Positions 7,602 to 13,746 of a stretch of DNA of 14,706 nucleotides are shown here, piece by piece. Position numbers and translations under genes: made by a program. How positions within the stretch are numbered: position 1 is the stretch's first letter; each line of letters opens with the position of its first letter. A model generated the notes under the pieces. That model did no database searches. It saw only the letters and a list, made by a program, of their open reading frames with translations, and was not told the DNA's origin. Origin of the DNA: Oligoflexia bacterium (GTDB lineage Bacteria > Myxococcota_A > UBA796 > UBA2385); contig JAADHA010000366.1 in the NCBI GenBank assembly GCA_013152105.1, forward strand, positions 1 to 14,706, in the 5' to 3' direction.

Positions 7602-7973
7602 TTTTCTCTCCGCCCACCGACCCGCCATGGCCAGCCGGCGCGCTCTGGGCCCTCGGCAAGGGCTTCGAGAGCGTCGCCGTCGATGTGTCCGAGGTTCAGA
7701 CCGGATGGCTCCAGGCTCCAACGACCTTGCGTGGGACAGTCTGAGGACGCCGCTGGCGACCGACACCGTGCCCAGGTCTCAACCCCGTGGGTCGCGAGGC
7801 ACACCGCCCCACAAGTGCGGCGCAAGGCCCGGTGTCGTGGTGGGAGCCCGGTGCGGCGTCTGGGCATGGGGGAGCTGGCCGAACGGAACGTGCTGGGAAC
7901 CACCGCCATCGCCTGACTGGCCGGATGCACGCCACCGACGGCCAGCCGAGCGCCCTGGACAGGGTAGTTTTAT

Positions 7974-7997
7974 TGCTAACTGGAAATGCCTGGCACC
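7974..7997 (-). repeat. Right terminal inverted repeat
   Basis: Exact reverse complement of the left repeat, reading TGCTAACTGG and ending TGCCTGGCACC on the plus strand. Just inside is a short T-rich patch (TAGTTTTAT) that contrasts with the GC-rich surroundings. Confidence 0.9.
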
Positions 7998-8032
7998 TTT
8001 GAGTCGACGCCACCCCCCGCCATGCCCCACCC

Positions 8033-8632
8033 TCACTCGCAGTAATAGTCGTAGGACTCGTCAGGGTACCGCACCGGCGCCTCCGGGTCCGCGGGCACAG
8101 GCTGGTCGCAGAGATCGGGCTCGCCCTCGGTCCCGTCCAGCAGCACGGCGGAGAACCAGGCATTGGCCTCGCACCGGCCACGGTCCGTCTCCATGACCAG
8201 CAGCAGCTCTCCGTCGAAGTGGCGAGGGTCGCTGATCGTGGCGTCCAGGGTCACGCCCAGGGGCAGGCGCAGGCCGTCGCCCTGGTCAGGCAAGGTCTGC
8301 ATGAAGCCGGTGTCTGACCAGCCCTCGGCGTAGAGGTGGTCGACCCACACGGTCCCCTCCAGGTGAACCCCACTCACATCGAGGTGGATCAGCTCGTCGG
8401 GGGTCACACCCAGCTCGCCGCGCAGGCGGGTCTCGACCAAGGCCCGGGTGTCGATGCCCTGGCAAGGACCAGACAGCTCGGGCTGGTCGAGGGTCAGCTC
8501 CCAGGCCCCCTCGGCCGGCATCAGCAGGGGCGCGCCCGCATCGGCCGTGCCGACCGCGGCGCAGGGGGGGCCGGGACAACTGGCGGAAGAGGCAAGCGCG
8601 ATGATGGCGATGAGTGCGAAAAGGTGGCCCAC
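8033..8632 (-). CDS. Small secreted protein of unknown function
   Basis: The 199-residue product starts at GTG with an excellent ribosome binding site four bases upstream. Residues 1 to about 19 (MGHLFALIAIIALASSASC) form a signal peptide that may be a weak lipobox ending in Cys19, so it is either secreted or a lipoprotein. The mature part is acidic with a coherent beta-rich pattern (WELTLDQPEL, LIHLDVSGVHLEGTVWVD, FDGELLLVMETDRGRCEAN), several Cys (mature C24, C57 and others) suggesting disulfides, and ends in YDYYCE. I recognise no family. It is a single-gene unit: a sigma-54-like promoter lies immediately upstream and the inverted-repeat element immediately downstream. Confidence 0.75.
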   Translation of the reverse strand: MGHLFALIAIIALASSASCPGPPCAAVGTADAGAPLLMPAEGAWELTLDQPELSGPCQGIDTRALVETRLRGELGVTPDELIHLDVSGVHLEGTVWVDHLYAEGWSDTGFMQTLPDQGDGLRLPLGVTLDATISDPRHFDGELLLVMETDRGRCEANAWFSAVLLDGTEGEPDLCDQPVPADPEAPVRYPDESYDYYCE

Positions 8633-8636
8633 AGGA

Positions 8637-8643
8637 TCCTCCC
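8637..8643 (-). promoter_or_regulatory. Strong ribosome binding site for the GTG start of the secreted protein gene
   Basis: On the minus strand GGGAGGA precedes the GTG at 8632 by four bases. It supports GTG rather than a later ATG as start and falls inside the 19-base leader predicted from the sigma-54-like promoter. Confidence 0.65.
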
Positions 8644-8661
8644 AGGTTCAGGGCCACTTCT

Positions 8662-8677
8662 AGCAATTGGCATGCCA
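8662..8677 (-). promoter_or_regulatory. Sigma-54-type -24/-12 promoter for the secreted protein gene
   Basis: The minus strand reads TGGCATGCCAATTGCT, against the sigma-54 consensus TGGCAC-N5-TTGC(A/T). The invariant GG and GC are separated by exactly ten bases, and only the last base of the -24 box differs. A start of transcription twelve bases past the -12 C, at about 8651, gives a 19-base leader containing the GGGAGGA ribosome binding site. Myxobacteria are rich in sigma-54 enhancer-binding regulators, so the gene is probably activated by one; its enhancer site would lie upstream, toward 8700-8880. Confidence 0.55.
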
Positions 8678-8879
8678 ACACCAAAGACATCGGCGTGGTG
8701 CGGATCATCAGGACAACAAGGCCCTTGAGAGGACCACCCCTGGGACAAAACCAGACATTCATGTCAGGGCCACCTCGAGCCGACCAGGCTGCGACCCCTG
8801 GGCCCTGGTAGCATCCAGCAGCCCGCTGCCGCCCTCATCTGTTCGCAGCCTCACGCCGCTCGCTCCCCGAAGTCACACC
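8678..8879. other. Shared upstream region of divergent secreted-protein and oxidoreductase genes
   Basis: This stretch separates the sigma-54-like site from the oxidoreductase ATG at 8880. An open frame runs back through it from the oxidoreductase gene to 8667, but those residues (HQDNKALERTTPGTKP and similar) do not look like part of the enzyme. It contains TGGTAGCAT at 8806-8814, which could serve as an extended -10 for the rightward gene, with no convincing -35. An enhancer for the leftward promoter could also lie here. I see nothing else. Confidence 0.35.
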
Positions 8880-10274
8880 ATGAAGTTCGTCATCATCGGC
8901 AACGGCGTCGCCGGCACCGAAGCCGCCATCGCGCTGCGCCACCGCGAGTCCGACGCCCAGATCACGATCATCAGCGAAGAGTCGGATCACTTCTTCTCGC
9001 GCACCGCACTGATGTACATCCTGTCGGGCCAACTCAGCCATCGCGACACCGAACCCTATGAACGCGATCTCTACGCCCGCATGAACTTCGTGCGGGTCCG
9101 CGCTCGGGCCCTCGGCGTCGACACAAAGGGCCACCAGGTGCGCCTGGCGGGCGGCTTGGACCCCGTGCCCTACGACCGGCTGCTCATCGCCTGTGGTTCA
9201 CGCCCTCGACCGGCCCCCTGGCCGGGCAGTGACCAGGCCGGTGTCGGCCACTTCGTGACCCACCAGGATCTGACCTGGCTGGAGCGCGAGCTGCACGGCG
9301 GCGTCAGCAAGGCTGGACCGGCACCCCAGGCGGACGCCCACCTGGCCTACAGCAGCCCGGACTCGCCCTACCGGGTCCGCCCAGTCGCAGCCGAGCTGCG
9401 CGGACGGCTGGCCCGCACCGGCGCGGTCATCGGCGGCGGCTTGATCGGGATCGAGGTGGTTGAGACCATGCTGGCGGCAGGGATCTCGCCGCACTTCCTG
9501 ATCCGCGAGCGGTGGTTCTGGCCGGTGGCCATCAACCAAGACGAGAGCACCTGGATGGCGCAGCGCATGCGTGAGCACGGCGTACACGTACACCTTCAAC
9601 GCGAGGTCGAGCGCTTCGTGGTCCAGGACGGGGCGATCACGGCGGTCCGCACCGTGGACGGAGAAGACCTGCCGGCCGATGTCGCGGTGGTCACCATCGG
9701 CGTGCTCCCCAACACCGATTGGCTGGCCGAGTCCGAGATCCAGCGCCAACAACGAGGCGGCGCCATCGTCGTCGGACCCGACCTGCGAACCTCGGACCCC
9801 GACGTGTTCGCGGCCGGCGACTGCGCGGCGGTCGAGTGGTTCAACGGCATGCGGCGACCCGAGCAGCTCTGGTACACCGGCCGAGACCAGGGGCGCGTCG
9901 CGGCCCGCTCCATCATGGGTGACGACGTCCGCTACAAGCGCAGCCACTGGTACAACTCGGCCAAGCTCATGGACATCGAGTACACGACCGCCGGGCTGGT
10001 CGACTTCGGCTTCGACGATATGTGGAGCTGGTTCCTGGAAGAGACGGGCACGGTCCGCAGCACGACCCGCATCGTCTGCCGCGGACAGCGGGTGGTCGGC
10101 TTCAATATGCTGGGCCGCCGCTGGGACCACCGCGTGCTGATCCGCTGGATCGCCGAGCGCCGCAGCCTGTCCTGGGTCCTCGACCGCCTCCAGCAGGCCG
10201 CCTTCGACACGGAATTCGTGCCCAGGCTGCGCATCCCCGATGAGAAACGACGCCAAGCCACACAGCCAGCCTGA
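8880..10274 (+). CDS. FAD/NAD(P)-dependent oxidoreductase (pyridine nucleotide-disulfide reductase superfamily)
   Basis: Starting at the ATG at 8880, where the FAD-binding strand begins at once (MKFVIIGNGVAGTEAA, GxGxxG at residues 7-12), the product is 464 residues. A second Rossmann motif, GAVIGGGLIGIEVVE (181-195), binds NAD(P)H, and SDPDVFAAGDC (305-315) is the C-terminal FAD motif, as in ferredoxin/nitrite-reductase-type reductases. There is no CxxxxC redox disulfide. Between about 139 and 175 lies an extra Pro/Ala-rich, Tyr-containing stretch before the NAD domain, and the last 100 residues (WYNSAKLMDIEYTT onward) are a domain I do not recognise, rich in Trp and Arg. The stop overlaps the ribosome binding region of the membrane polyferredoxin gene nine bases downstream. 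The two probably pass electrons between NAD(P)H and a membrane or iron-sulfur partner; direction and acceptor are unknown. Confidence 0.88.
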   Translation: MKFVIIGNGVAGTEAAIALRHRESDAQITIISEESDHFFSRTALMYILSGQLSHRDTEPYERDLYARMNFVRVRARALGVDTKGHQVRLAGGLDPVPYDRLLIACGSRPRPAPWPGSDQAGVGHFVTHQDLTWLERELHGGVSKAGPAPQADAHLAYSSPDSPYRVRPVAAELRGRLARTGAVIGGGLIGIEVVETMLAAGISPHFLIRERWFWPVAINQDESTWMAQRMREHGVHVHLQREVERFVVQDGAITAVRTVDGEDLPADVAVVTIGVLPNTDWLAESEIQRQQRGGAIVVGPDLRTSDPDVFAAGDCAAVEWFNGMRRPEQLWYTGRDQGRVAARSIMGDDVRYKRSHWYNSAKLMDIEYTTAGLVDFGFDDMWSWFLEETGTVRSTTRIVCRGQRVVGFNMLGRRWDHRVLIRWIAERRSLSWVLDRLQQAAFDTEFVPRLRIPDEKRRQATQPA

Positions 10275-10283
10275 GGACACACC

Positions 10284-11366
10284 ATGTACGCACAGGGACA
10301 GAACGGGCTGATGTCGACCTGGCGGGAGCACATCCGCAGCCGCGGGCTCGCCGCTTGGATCCTCGCCGCCGTGATGATGGGCTTCTACGTCGATCTATAC
10401 TGGTTCGACCACCTCGAACCACTCGCCCAAGCGCTGGGCCTGCGGAACCGCTGGTTTCTCTACGGTGGGCTCTACTGCGTGCTGATGGTGGTCGGCGGCG
10501 CGCTCTACCTGCGGCGCCACGGAAACAGCCGCTACAACCAGATCCGCATCAGCGTCAACGTCCTGGTGCAGGTGCTGCTGGCCTTCACCTTGCCCTACGT
10601 GATGCCGCTCTTGGGCGGCAAGGAATTCTACTTCAGCTACTTCTGGCCGCTCAAGTACGACCTGCTCCTGCCGGACACACTGTCGAAGCTGCCCCTCTAC
10701 CTGTCGATCTACGCCCTGGTGGGCTCACTCATCGCGGCCCCGATCCTGGCGTTTTTCTTCGGGAAACGCTGGTACTGTAGCTGGATCTGCGGCTGCGGAG
10801 CTCTGGCCAACACCTTCGGCGATCCCTGGCGTCACCTGACCAGCAAGTCGACCCGGTCCTGGCGCTTCGAACAGGTGTCGATCTATCTGGTGGTGGCCCT
10901 CGTCATCTTCATGACCGCGGTCGCGGGGCTCGGGGGCCTGGTGGGCGATGCTCACCCGGGCTTCGTCAGCTTTGCCGGACAGACCAAACACGTCTACGGC
11001 TTCGTGGTGGGCAGCATCCTCTCCGGCGTCATCGGAACGGGCCTCTACCCGCTGCTGGGTCCGCGGGTCTGGTGTCGCAACTTCTGCCCGATGGCCGGGC
11101 TCTTGGGCCTGACCCAGAAGCTGGGTCGCTTCCGGATCCGGGTCAAGGACGATATGTGCATCTCGTGCGGCAACTGCTCGGCCTACTGCGAGATGGGGAT
11201 CGACGTGCGCAGCTACGCCCAGTCCAACCTGGACTTCACGCGAGCGGCCTGCGTGGGCTGCGGCATGTGCGCCCACGTCTGCCCCCGCGGCGTGCTCAGG
11301 CTGGAGAACCGCTGGGACCTCAACGCCGACAAGGACAAGCAGCACCTGGTGGTGCTGGACTTCTGA
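10284..11366 (+). CDS. Membrane polyferredoxin (NapH/CcoG-like 4Fe-4S protein)
   Basis: The 360-residue protein has about six membrane segments (roughly 22-38, 57-76, 88-110, 136-159, 198-218, 235-257). Two Cys motifs lie at membrane boundaries, YCSWICGCG (C165, C169, C171) and WCRNFCP (C264, C268), as in Fer4_5/NapH/NosR/CcoG proteins. A C-terminal soluble domain has two 4Fe-4S motifs: C292-C295-C298-C302 and C323-C326-C329-C333-Pro. The first cluster's last Cys is followed by Glu rather than the usual Pro. Such proteins move electrons between quinones, NAD(P)H-linked flavoproteins and periplasmic or membrane enzymes. The start ATG at 10284 has GAGGA six bases upstream. It follows the oxidoreductase gene within nine bases, so the pair is almost certainly co-transcribed. 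No terminal oxidase or reductase is encoded beside it. Convergent with the kinase gene. Confidence 0.88.
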   Translation: MYAQGQNGLMSTWREHIRSRGLAAWILAAVMMGFYVDLYWFDHLEPLAQALGLRNRWFLYGGLYCVLMVVGGALYLRRHGNSRYNQIRISVNVLVQVLLAFTLPYVMPLLGGKEFYFSYFWPLKYDLLLPDTLSKLPLYLSIYALVGSLIAAPILAFFFGKRWYCSWICGCGALANTFGDPWRHLTSKSTRSWRFEQVSIYLVVALVIFMTAVAGLGGLVGDAHPGFVSFAGQTKHVYGFVVGSILSGVIGTGLYPLLGPRVWCRNFCPMAGLLGLTQKLGRFRIRVKDDMCISCGNCSAYCEMGIDVRSYAQSNLDFTRAACVGCGMCAHVCPRGVLRLENRWDLNADKDKQHLVVLDF

Positions 11367-11387
11367 ACCCGCGAAAACAAGCTGGGA

Positions 11388-12062
11388 TCAGGCCCCGAAC
11401 AGGTCGAGCTGGTCCCTGCGAGCGGCGTGAAAAGGCGCGGGGCTGCCCGGTACGGGGCGACCATCCAGCCAGCCTTGAATCATCGCCAGCATGCGCGTTC
11501 GGGCATCCAGGTCGTCGACATAGTTGATGTCCGTCGTGTCAACAACGTAGACGGGCGCTTCGGTGTAGCGGGTCCACAGCGCCATATAGCGTTCGCGCAG
11601 TTGGTCGAGATAGGCCGCCTCGATCACCTGCTCGGCGTGGATGGCCCGGCGCTGGATCCGCCGCTGGATCACGTCGGTGGAGGCGTTCATGAACAGCACC
11701 AGGTCAGGCCGCGGCACCCGGTCCCGAAGCAGGTGGGCGAAGCGGTCGTAGAGCTTCAGTTCATCACCGGACAGGGTCTGCTCGGCGAAGATCCGGTCCT
11801 TGGCGAAGTGGTAGTCACTGACCACCAGATCACAGAACAGGTCCTGCTGCGCCAGGCGCACCTGCTGGTCGTAGCGCGTCGCCAGGTAGAACATCTGGGC
11901 GGGGAAGGCGAAGCGGTCGCGGTCGGCGTAGAAGGCAGCCAGGAAGGGGTTGTCATCGGCCGGTTCGAGCACCAGGCGCGCCGACCATTCCGACTCGAGG
12001 ATCCGGCAGAGCGAGGTCTTGCCGACGCCGATCAGGCCCTCGATGACGATGTAGTGGGACAC
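11388..12062 (-). CDS. Deoxynucleoside kinase (dAK/dGK/dCK family)
   Basis: The 224-residue product has the family's usual length. It carries the P-loop IEGLIGVGKTS (residues 7-17), the EP.DDNPF motif (about 33-40), DYHFAKDRIFA corresponding to the (D/E)R-containing region, and an Arg-rich lid IQRRIQRRAIHAEQV. These enzymes salvage deoxyadenosine, deoxyguanosine or deoxycytidine by phosphorylating the 5'-OH with a nucleoside triphosphate in the cytoplasm; which base this one prefers cannot be read. The start is GTG at 12062, with GGGGAG five bases upstream. It is the last gene of a four-gene minus-strand run, 62 bases after the M15 peptidase gene, so it may be only loosely coupled. The product ends in RRDQLDLFGA. 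Confidence 0.92.
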   Translation of the reverse strand: MSHYIVIEGLIGVGKTSLCRILESEWSARLVLEPADDNPFLAAFYADRDRFAFPAQMFYLATRYDQQVRLAQQDLFCDLVVSDYHFAKDRIFAEQTLSGDELKLYDRFAHLLRDRVPRPDLVLFMNASTDVIQRRIQRRAIHAEQVIEAAYLDQLRERYMALWTRYTEAPVYVVDTTDINYVDDLDARTRMLAMIQGWLDGRPVPGSPAPFHAARRDQLDLFGA

Positions 12063-12124
12063 GCACGCTCCCCGATGGCGGCCCCTATTCGGGTACGGGC
12101 GAGGGGGCGAGCGGGCGAGTCAGG

Positions 12125-12787
12125 TCAGCGTCCCGTCGCAGAGAAGTGCTGGTAATCCTTGGCACGGGACCAGCGCCCACCCCAGCGCCAGCCGATCGCC
12201 TGAAAGGCCGTCACGACCACGCCGTCCGCGACGATGGTGCCAGGACGATCGGGGTCGCGGTCGACGAAGAGGCGGCCCTGCGGCGGGTCGATCCGCGCGC
12301 CCCGCACGTAGGGGTTCCACAAGGGGTTGAGGTCGACCGCCCGCCCATAGGAATGCTGCGACCAGGTGCTGCTGCCGGCGACCGGTCGGCAATTGAAAGC
12401 GCTGCTGTTGTTGGCCCGCATCATGGCGTCGTCGTCGCCGCCGAACTCGTAAGCCGGGCGCAGCGAGGTGATCGGGAAGCGCTGCTGGTAGAGGTCCAGC
12501 AAGACCCCAGCGACGGCGTCCGCGCTGTCGGCATGCAGGATGAGCCGCCCGGCGTGGGACGCACCGGCCGGGTCAACGAAGGGCACCATGACCAGGCGCA
12601 GATCGTCGAGAGGGACCGGGCAGCCTTCACGCCAGGATGTACCCGTCATCGCGGCGCGCAGGGCGTCCGAGAGCGGCAGGACCACAGGCGTCGGAGGGGT
12701 GGACACACCGGAAGACACAGCGGAAGACACAGCGGAAACCACAGTGGCGCGCAGGGCGAAGAGGGCGGCGAGGACGGGGAAGGGCAT
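12125..12787 (-). CDS. Exported M15-type D-Ala-D-Ala carboxypeptidase-like protein
   Basis: The 220-residue protein starts with a hydrophobic signal sequence (MPFPVLAALFALRATVV) and a Ser/Thr/Pro-rich linker. The catalytic region has the M15 zinc motifs SQHSYGRAVDLNP (His145, Asp152) and KDYQHF (Asp211 as general base, His214 as third ligand). This arrangement is typical of the M15C branch of peptidoglycan peptidases (VanY/L-alanoyl-D-glutamate type). Members trim stem peptides of peptidoglycan in the periplasm; the exact bond is not evident. The ATG at 12787 lacks a clear ribosome binding site, and the gene is 34 bases after the phosphodiester glycosidase gene, suggesting one transcript. It could also be an extensin-like protein, but both His ligands and the Asp are present, so activity is likely. 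Confidence 0.85.
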   Translation of the reverse strand: MPFPVLAALFALRATVVSAVSSAVSSGVSTPPTPVVLPLSDALRAAMTGTSWREGCPVPLDDLRLVMVPFVDPAGASHAGRLILHADSADAVAGVLLDLYQQRFPITSLRPAYEFGGDDDAMMRANNSSAFNCRPVAGSSTWSQHSYGRAVDLNPLWNPYVRGARIDPPQGRLFVDRDPDRPGTIVADGVVVTAFQAIGWRWGGRWSRAKDYQHFSATGR

Positions 12788-12821
12788 GGCGGCGAGGGTG
12801 GGGCGGTGACGCGCTCGGCGA

Positions 12822-13742
12822 TCAGGGCGCTGCCGGCGTGGCCACCGCGGGGCGGATCACGACGGCGTTGATGGTGCCACGCTCGCCACGGATCTCGAAG
12901 CGGTGCTCGGCGCCGACCACGGTGAGCTGGGTCGAGATGGCACCGTCCAGGTTGAGCGCGGTTTGTGCGCCGACCGCGGTCCGCAGGTAGTCGGCGAAGG
13001 CCCACAGCGGCAGCCCTCGGGCGACCGTGGCCCGAAGCTGCGCGCCCTCGACCTTGGGACCGCCGGTGTCCGACACCAGCGGCACGATGCTGTCGTCATC
13101 GGCCAGGGCGACCAGCCACAGCCCATCCTTGGAGATGGCGACCGCCGAGCGAGCGGCGGCGCGAGCGCCCTCTCGCCGCTTGACCAGGCGCCTGCCCTGG
13201 TCGACCAGGCGGTCGATGGACTGCACGGCCTGGGTCGCACCCGGCACGTAGGCGCTGCGATGGACGATGCTGGGGCCAAGCTCCTTGGACCAGGCGAAGA
13301 CCCCGCTGCCGCCTCGGACGGAGAGGGGCTTGCGCACTTCGCCATCGCTCACCACCAGGCCCATCGGCCCGAACTCGTAGAAGCCGCCGTTGATGGCGGC
13401 CCAGGGACCGGGGTCGGTCGGGACCAGCTCGGCGAAGGGCGTGACGCCGCTGGCGGCCCGAACCTGCGCCACGCCGGGGCGCGCGACGTGAACCCGCCAC
13501 GCCTGCCCGCTGTCCTGGCCCAGCCTCCATGCCTGCTGCTCCAGGACCAGGCCGTGGTCTTCCCACAAGACCCGAGGAGGATCGACCTCCAGCTCGGCGA
13601 GCACGGGCGCGGGCCCAGCGGCCGGCTCGGCACTCGGCTCAGCAGCCGGAACAGCCGGCCACAGCAGGGCCATCACCAGCAAGCTGACAGCACCCAGCAC
13701 GCCCAGGGTGCTGGCGTCGGCGTCGCGGTCGCCCGTCACCAC
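12822..13742 (-). CDS. Phosphodiester glycosidase (NAGPA) family protein, membrane-anchored
   Basis: The 306-residue product has one hydrophobic segment near the N-terminus (residues about 13-33), so it is probably anchored with its domain outside the cytoplasm, followed by a Pro/Ala/Glu linker. The domain shows the family's INGGFY motif (residues 117-122), a RSAVAISKDGLWLVA strand pair (198-212) and a C-terminal ALNLDGAIST motif (262-271). Consensus members end with NLDGGxS; here Ala follows the Gly. In animals this domain uncovers mannose-6-phosphate; in bacteria it is linked to phosphodiester or teichoic/polysaccharide substrates, mostly uncharacterised. The start is GTG at 13742, with GGAG eight bases upstream and a second GTG as codon 2. 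It begins four bases after the upstream gene ends. Confidence 0.88.
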   Translation of the reverse strand: MVTGDRDADASTLGVLGAVSLLVMALLWPAVPAAEPSAEPAAGPAPVLAELEVDPPRVLWEDHGLVLEQQAWRLGQDSGQAWRVHVARPGVAQVRAASGVTPFAELVPTDPGPWAAINGGFYEFGPMGLVVSDGEVRKPLSVRGGSGVFAWSKELGPSIVHRSAYVPGATQAVQSIDRLVDQGRRLVKRREGARAAARSAVAISKDGLWLVALADDDSIVPLVSDTGGPKVEGAQLRATVARGLPLWAFADYLRTAVGAQTALNLDGAISTQLTVVGAEHRFEIRGERGTINAVVIRPAVATPAAP

Positions 13743-13746
13743 CGGC

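Larger units (their letters stand above)
7578..7997. mobile_element. 420-bp MITE-like element bounded by perfect 24-bp inverted repeats
   Basis: The sequence starting GGTGCCAGGC and ending CAGTTAGCA at 7578-7601 recurs exactly, inverted, at 7974-7997. The ends therefore match over 24 of 24 bases, far beyond chance at 400 bases apart. The interior has no recognisable transposase in any frame. The element begins 14 bases after the ptuB stop and ends 35 bases before the stop of the convergent secreted-protein gene, so it fills the space between two gene ends, a common niche for small non-autonomous elements. I see no target-site duplication beside the repeats. It could be a MITE, a solo remnant of a deleted insertion sequence, or a REP/RAYT-related repeat; family unknown. 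Confidence 0.7.

Noticed and set aside
7349..7930. A 193-residue minus-strand frame across the ptuB end and the inverted-repeat element
   Set aside because: It overlaps an intact gene and the repeat and has no coherent motif; its repeated ANWKCLAP arises only from the inverted repeats.
7571..8004. Target-site duplication beside the inverted repeats
   Set aside because: The flanks CTTGTCC and TTTGAGT do not match, so none is claimed.
8667..8879. Longer N-terminus of the oxidoreductase from an upstream ATG
   Set aside because: The FAD-binding strand starts exactly at the ATG at 8880, and the upstream residues do not look like enzyme sequence.
9198..10331. A 377-residue minus-strand frame antisense to the oxidoreductase gene
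   Set aside because: High-GC shadow; the plus strand carries GxGxxG, GGGLIG and AAGDC motifs.
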